Source: Azoarcus sp.
Lineage (GTDB): Bacteria > Pseudomonadota > Gammaproteobacteria > Burkholderiales > Rhodocyclaceae
Assembly (NCBI GenBank): GCA_031258035.1
Contig: JAIRNL010000262.1
Span: 1 to 26,465, forward strand
Direction of reading: 5' to 3'
DNA: 26,465 nucleotides
The notes under the pieces were generated by a model. It was not told the origin of the DNA. It saw only the letters and a program-made list of their open reading frames with translations, and searched no databases. Shown here one piece after another: positions 22,999-26,465 of this stretch. Position 1 is the stretch's first letter; every line of letters begins with the position of its first letter. Position numbers and translations under genes: made by a program.

Positions 22999-23352
22999 TT
23001 AGAACTTCAGGCCGCCTTCGCGGGCGGCTTCAGCCAGCGTCTTGACGCGGCCGTGATAGAGGAAGCCGGCGCGGTCGAACGCCACGGTTTCGATCCCGGC
23101 GGCTTTCGCGCGCTCGGCGATCAGCTTGCCGACCACCGCAGCGGCGGCCTTGTTGCCGCCATTGGGCAGCTGGGCGCGCACGGTGGACTCGGCGGTGGAG
23201 GCCGCGGCCAGCACCTTCGCGCCGCAGCCGGAAATGATCTGCGCGTAAATGTGGCTGTTGGACCGGAACACGGTGAGACGCACCGTTTTCAGCTCCGCGA
23301 GTTTGGCGCGGGTTTTGCGCGCACGGCGAAGACGGGATTCTTTCTTGTTCAT
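22999..23352 (-). CDS. rplR: 50S ribosomal protein L18
   Basis: 117 residues. The basic N-terminus (MNKKESRLRRARKTRAKL) binds 5S rRNA. RLTVFRSNSHIYAQIISGCG and AGIETVAFDRAGFLYHGRVK are the typical L18 core. It forms the 5S rRNP with L5 and lies between rplF and rpsE. Confidence 0.98.
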   Translation of the reverse strand: MNKKESRLRRARKTRAKLAELKTVRLTVFRSNSHIYAQIISGCGAKVLAAASTAESTVRAQLPNGGNKAAAAVVGKLIAERAKAAGIETVAFDRAGFLYHGRVKTLAEAAREGGLKF

Positions 23353-23363
23353 GGACGAGCGCC

Positions 23364-23897
23364 TTACTTCTTCTTGGTTTCCTTGATCACGACCACTTCG
23401 TCCGCATAGCGGACGCCCTTGCCCTTGTAAGGCTCGGGGGCGCGGAAAGCCCGCACCTCGGCCGCGACCTGACCGACCTGCTGCTTGTCGATCCCCTTGA
23501 GCACGATTTCCGTCTGCGACGGCGTTTCAGCCTTCACCCCTTCCGGCAGCTGGTATACGACCGGATGCGAAAAGCCGAGGGTGAGATTGAGCTTGTCGCC
23601 CTGCACCTGGGCGCGATAACCGACACCGACGAGGGTGAGCTTTTTCTCGAAGCCCTTGCTCACCCCGGCGACCATGTTGTTGACCAGCGCGCGCGTGGTG
23701 CCGGAAAGCGCATTGGCGTTGGCTTCGCCTTCGCGCTTGCTGAACACCAGCGAATCGCCTTCGCGCTCGACCGCGACCGCCCGGTGAACCGTATGACGCA
23801 AAATGCCCAACGGCCCCCTGACCGACAACTCGGCCCCGGAGATATTCACTTCGACGCCGCCGGGAATGGCAACGGGATTCTTCGCTACACGGGACAT
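23364..23897 (-). CDS. rplF: 50S ribosomal protein L6
   Basis: 177 residues with the two L6 repeats: SRVAKNPVAIPGGVEVNISG onward, and the second half with GFSHPVVYQLPEGV, IDKQQVGQVAAEVRAFRAPE and PYKGKGVRYADE. The length equals that of E. coli L6. It lies near the GTPase-associated centre. Confidence 0.98.
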   Translation of the reverse strand: MSRVAKNPVAIPGGVEVNISGAELSVRGPLGILRHTVHRAVAVEREGDSLVFSKREGEANANALSGTTRALVNNMVAGVSKGFEKKLTLVGVGYRAQVQGDKLNLTLGFSHPVVYQLPEGVKAETPSQTEIVLKGIDKQQVGQVAAEVRAFRAPEPYKGKGVRYADEVVVIKETKKK

Positions 23898-23907
23898 GGA
23901 ATCCTCC

Positions 23908-24303
23908 TTACGCCACCAGGCAGATGACTTCGCCGCCGACGCGGCTGGCGCGCGCGGCCCGGTCGGTCATCACGCCCCTGGGCGTCGACACGATGGCGAC
24001 CCCCAGACCGTTCATGACCTTCGGCAGGTCGTCGCTGCCCTTGTACACCCGCAGGCCGGGGCGACTGATGCGCTCGATGCGCTCGATCACCGGACGTCCG
24101 GCGTAGTACTTGAGCGCGACATCAAGCTCGGCCTTGCCCGCCGCTTCGCGGACGGCATAGCCGTCGATGTAGCCTTCATCCTGCAACACCTTGGCGATCG
24201 CCACCTTCAGCTTCGACGAAGGCATGCGCACGCTCGCTTTCTGGGCCTGCTGGCCGTTGCGGATGCGTGTCAGCATGTCGGCGATGGGATCGGACATACT
24301 CAT
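23908..24303 (-). CDS. rpsH: 30S ribosomal protein S8
   Basis: 131 residues, MSMSDPIADMLTRIRNGQQA, ending VGGEVICLVA. The ATG at 24303 has AAGGAG nine bases upstream; the second ATG two codons later is too far from it. S8 binds the central domain of 16S rRNA and in E. coli represses the spc operon by binding mRNA near the start of the L5 gene. Whether that site exists here was not established. Confidence 0.98.
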   Translation of the reverse strand: MSMSDPIADMLTRIRNGQQAQKASVRMPSSKLKVAIAKVLQDEGYIDGYAVREAAGKAELDVALKYYAGRPVIERIERISRPGLRVYKGSDDLPKVMNGLGVAIVSTPRGVMTDRAARASRVGGEVICLVA

Positions 24304-24316
24304 CTCATTACTCTCC

Positions 24317-24622
24317 TTACCAGCTCGCCTTGGTCATGCCAGGCACTTCGCCGCGGAACGCGATTTCACGCAGCTTGTTGCGGCACAGGCCGAACTTGCG
24401 AAACACGCTGCGCGGACGCCCGGTCAGGCTGCAACGGTTGCGCGAACGGACGGGACTCGCATTGCGCGGCAATTGTTGCAGAGCCAGGCGCGCGGTCATG
24501 CGCTCCTCCTCGGACAGCTTCGTATCCTTGATCTGCGCAATCAGGGCCGCGCGCTTGCCGGCGTACTTCGCCACCGTCTTGCGGCGCTTGTCCTCGCGGT
24601 TGATCAGAGCCAGTTTCGCCAT
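24317..24622 (-). CDS. rpsN: 30S ribosomal protein S14 (long, zinc-free form)
   Basis: 101 residues, the long form without the CxxC zinc pairs: MAKLALINREDKRRKTVAKY, LPRNASPVRSRNRCSLTGRP, and FGLCRNKLREIAFRGEVPGM ending KASW. It contrasts with the zinc-type S4 and L36 in the same cluster. Confidence 0.98.
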   Translation of the reverse strand: MAKLALINREDKRRKTVAKYAGKRAALIAQIKDTKLSEEERMTARLALQQLPRNASPVRSRNRCSLTGRPRSVFRKFGLCRNKLREIAFRGEVPGMTKASW

Positions 24623-24629
24623 ATCACCC

Positions 24630-25169
24630 TCAATTCTTGAACGGGAATTTGAACGCGCCCAGAAGCGCCTTCGCTTCCTGGTCGGTCTTGGCCGTCGTCG
24701 TGATGCTGATGTTCATCCCGCGCAGCACGTCGATCTTGTCGTACTCGATTTCGGGGAAAATGATTTGTTCCCTGACCCCGAGGTTGTAATTGCCGCGCCC
24801 GTCGAACCCTTTGGAAGCAACGCCGCGAAAGTCGCGCACACGCGGCAGTGCCACCGTCACCAGGCGATCGAGGAATTCGTACATCTTCGGGCCGCGCAGC
24901 GTCACCATGCAGCCGATCGGATAACCGTCGCGGATCTTGAAGCCAGCGATGGATTTCTTCGCCTTGGTGACCACCGGCTTCTGCCCGGCGATCCGGGTCA
25001 TGTCGCCCAGCGCGAATTCGAGCACCTTCTTGTCGCCGACCGCTTCGCCGACACCCATGTTCAGCGTGACCTTGGTGATGCGCGGCACTTCCATGACGGA
25101 CTTGTAACCGAACTGCTCGCGCAGGCCGGGAACCACGCTATCCTTGTAAAACTGTTGCAAGCGAGCCAT
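24630..25169 (-). CDS. rplE: 50S ribosomal protein L5
   Basis: 179 residues, as in E. coli. AAGGAG five bases before the ATG at 25169 decides the start; a GTG two codons upstream is discarded. Visible are MEVPRITKVTLNMGVGEAVG, ITGQKPV-type segment IAGQKPVVTKAKKSIAGFKI, VTLRGPKMYEFLDRLV and the end LLGAFKFPFKN. It binds 5S rRNA and forms a bridge to S13. Confidence 0.98.
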   Translation of the reverse strand: MARLQQFYKDSVVPGLREQFGYKSVMEVPRITKVTLNMGVGEAVGDKKVLEFALGDMTRIAGQKPVVTKAKKSIAGFKIRDGYPIGCMVTLRGPKMYEFLDRLVTVALPRVRDFRGVASKGFDGRGNYNLGVREQIIFPEIEYDKIDVLRGMNISITTTAKTDQEAKALLGAFKFPFKN

Positions 25170-25178
25170 AGCCACTCC

Positions 25179-25496
25179 TTACGCGTCCACCAGTTCGCCG
25201 TTCGACTTGAAAAAGCGAACCTTGCGGCCATCTTCAAGCGTCTTCACCCCAACGCGATCGCCCTTTTGCGATGCGGCATTGAAGAGCGCGACATTCGAGA
25301 CATGGATCGGCGCTTCCTTCTCGACGATGCCACCGACGTCGCCCTTGAGCGGATTCGGGCGCATGTGCTTCTTCACCCGATTGACCCCCTCGACCAACAG
25401 GCGCTCGTCGCCGACGCGGCCCAGCACCGTCCCGCGGCGCCCGCGATCCCTGCCCGCGAGCACCACGACCTCATCACCCTTGCGGATCTTTTCCAT
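25179..25496 (-). CDS. rplX: 50S ribosomal protein L24
   Basis: 105 residues. The KOW motif lies near the N-terminus (IRKGDEVVVLAGRDRGRRGT), followed by GVNRVKKHMRPNP and PIHVSNVALFN. L24 starts 50S assembly. It lies between rplN and rplE. Confidence 0.98.
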   Translation of the reverse strand: MEKIRKGDEVVVLAGRDRGRRGTVLGRVGDERLLVEGVNRVKKHMRPNPLKGDVGGIVEKEAPIHVSNVALFNAASQKGDRVGVKTLEDGRKVRFFKSNGELVDA

Positions 25497-25509
25497 TCCC
25501 CGAACCCTC

Positions 25510-25878
25510 TCAGAGCACTTCCGGCGCCAGCGAGACGATCTTCATGAACCGTTCGGAGCGCAATTCGCGCGTCACCGGCCCAAAGATGCGCGTGCCGATC
25601 GGCTCAAGCTTGTTGTTGAGCAACACGGCGGCGTTGCCGTCGAACCTGATGAGCGAACCGTCCGGACGCCGCACGCCCTTGGCCGTGCGCACCACGACGG
25701 CGTTGTAGATATCGCCCTTCTTGACCCGCCCGCGCGGCGCCGCATCCTTGACCGTGACCTTGATGACGTCGCCCACGGTGGCATAGCGGCGCTTGGAACC
25801 GCCGAGCACCTTGATGCACATCACCGAACGCGCGCCGGTGTTGTCGGCCACATCGAGCCTGGACTGCATTTGAATCAT
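25510..25878 (-). CDS. rplN: 50S ribosomal protein L14
   Basis: 122 residues, MIQMQSRLDVADNTGARSVM and on to IVSLAPEVL; the length equals that of typical L14. GGGGA lies seven bases before the ATG. It is the first gene of the spc part here. The promoter and structured leader lie directly upstream instead of rpsQ. Confidence 0.98.
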   Translation of the reverse strand: MIQMQSRLDVADNTGARSVMCIKVLGGSKRRYATVGDVIKVTVKDAAPRGRVKKGDIYNAVVVRTAKGVRRPDGSLIRFDGNAAVLLNNKLEPIGTRIFGPVTRELRSERFMKIVSLAPEVL

Positions 25879-25898
25879 GAATTTATCCCCAACTTGCC

Positions 25899-25953
25899 CC
25901 GCCCGGAGGCGGTCAGTATTGGAACCCGTTCGGGTCGCACTGCCTCGGGAGGC
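25899..25953 (-). promoter_or_regulatory. Three consecutive small hairpins in the rplN leader
   Basis: Within the roughly 90-base leader are CCGCC/GGCGG (25899-25912, loop 4), ACCCG/CGGGT (25924-25935) and GCCTC/GAGGC (25942-25953). The last two have very short loops and would open one base pair. None is followed by a T-run, so they are not terminators. They could be a target for ribosomal protein feedback or simply GC-rich structure. Confidence 0.5.
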
Positions 25954-25973
25954 CCCAAGGCGGAAAGGGGCGG

Positions 25974-26011
25974 AGTATATCAGCACGATTCCGGATTGCA
26001 AGCGGTTTTTT
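25974..26011 (-). promoter_or_regulatory. Strong sigma70-like promoter of the spc operon
   Basis: On the minus strand TTGCAA (26001-25996) and TATACT (25979-25974) are separated by 16 bases. A run of seven A residues directly upstream (to 26011) resembles an UP element, as is common for ribosomal protein promoters. The expected start of transcription is near 25967, giving a leader of about 90 bases. Confidence 0.75.
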
Positions 26012-26057
26012 TGTGGCCGGGCAGAGTAATTGCACACGCGAACGTCGTGGATACGGG

Positions 26058-26088
26058 CAAAAGGAACACCCGCGGATTCGGCGGGTTT
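26058..26088 (-). terminator. Possible terminator of the right-edge gene
   Basis: On the minus strand ACCCGC and GCGGGT (26086-26081 and 26073-26068) form a 6-bp stem with a 7-base loop, followed by TTCCTTTT. It begins directly after the stop codon at 26090-26092 and would isolate the spc promoter. The T-run is imperfect. Confidence 0.45.
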
Positions 26089-26089
26089 G

Positions 26090-26465
26090 TCACTTTTCCG
26101 GCCCCAGCACGCCCAGCCGCCGCCACGCGGGCAGCGTTTCGCGCTCGAAGGCGGCGAGCGCCGCCGGGTCGGTTTTCCCGATGCCTGCTGTGGTTGCATC
26201 GAACAGGGCCTTGCCGCGCAGGGCGGGATTCTGTTGCAGGGCGTGCGCGGCCCGCATGGCCGCGCGGCCCGCCGGCAAGCCGGAACCGATGCCGGGGGCG
26301 GCGACCCAGCCGTATTCGCTGCCGGCGGCGGACATGAGCCAGAGGGCGCGATTGAGCGCCTGCGCCGAAGCCGCGTCCGCGGCTGGCGAAACCGGGTGAA
26401 TGTGCCCGGCCCACAGCAGCATCTGGGTTGCCTGGTTCAGCATTCCGCCGCGTCCTGCGTAGTCC
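26090..26465 (-). CDS. Unrecognised protein, 5' part outside the window
   Basis: The frame is open to the right edge (in-frame residues DYAGRGG precede the Met at 26443), so I read it as the C-terminal 124 residues of a longer gene. A start at 26443 (117 residues) cannot be excluded, but there is no good ribosome binding site. It is rich in Ala with AWRRLGVLGPEK at the end and GHIHPVSPAADAAS near the beginning. There are no cysteines and no obvious membrane segment in the visible part. I do not recognise a family. It occupies the place where rpsQ would be expected upstream of rplN. Confidence 0.5.
   Translation of the reverse strand, partial: DYAGRGGMLNQATQMLLWAGHIHPVSPAADAASAQALNRALWLMSAAGSEYGWVAAPGIGSGLPAGRAAMRAAHALQQNPALRGKALFDATTAGIGKTDPAALAAFERETLPAWRRLGVLGPEK

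Noticed and set aside
20482..23409. A 975-codon open frame on the plus strand across the ribosomal cluster
   Set aside because: It lies antisense to secY, rplO, rpmD, rpsE and rplR; the composition is that of a shadow frame.

Overview
The window is chromosomal DNA from a GC-rich betaproteobacterium. The evidence is the gene order secY-infA-rpmJ-rpsM-rpsK-rpsD-rpoA-rplQ, the Acidithiobacillus-type GshA paired with a short GshB, the purE-purK-Sua5 order, and the length and type of the ribosomal proteins. Nothing here fixes the genus. Most of the window is compact, well-conserved housekeeping DNA. The accessory material sits in a few short islands.

Left part (1-7883, mainly + strand). A truncated Rpn/PDDEXK_2-type nuclease gene runs off the left edge. 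It is separated by a 22-bp-period tandem repeat array (398-519) from a tightly coupled operon of a soluble PAS histidine kinase, a FixJ/NarL-type response regulator and a CvrA/NhaP2-like K+/H+ antiporter. A second run, folD-purE-purK-tsaC, covers one-carbon metabolism, two steps of purine synthesis and tRNA t6A modification. Its genes overlap or nearly touch.

Middle (7816-16010). A small periplasmic PepSY protein lies convergent to tsaC. Its upstream region holds a 184-bp palindromic, MITE-like element flanked by TTA repeats, followed by a shrunken mosaic duplicate of the 5' part of the next gene, a membrane-anchored SdiA-regulated/YjiK-type beta-propeller. The minus-strand operon gshA-gshB-apbE (glutathione synthesis and FMN transfer to exported proteins) follows. 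Between gshA and the next minus-strand operon sits an AT-richer two-gene island, 13300-14225. It encodes a 126-aa cysteine amidase without a signal peptide and a secreted DUF3828-type protein, which together resemble an orphan type VI amidase effector and its periplasmic immunity protein. The next minus-strand operon is rapZ - NusG domain II protein - Gx transporter family protein.

Right part (16094-26465, all minus strand). galE is followed by a complete spc-alpha ribosomal protein supercluster: rplN-rplX-rplE-rpsN-rpsH-rplF-rplR-rpsE-rpmD-rplO-secY-infA-rpmJ-rpsM-rpsK-rpsD-rpoA-rplQ. It starts from a strong sigma70-like promoter with an A-tract and a leader containing three small hairpins. 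It ends at a perfect 12-bp-stem terminator. The gene upstream of rplN is not rpsQ but an unrecognised gene cut by the right edge, so the S10 part of the cluster is not contiguous here.

The best candidates for something unusual are the orphan amidase/immunity pair, the YjiK mosaic duplication next to the palindromic element, and the 22-bp repeat array beside the Rpn-type nuclease gene.
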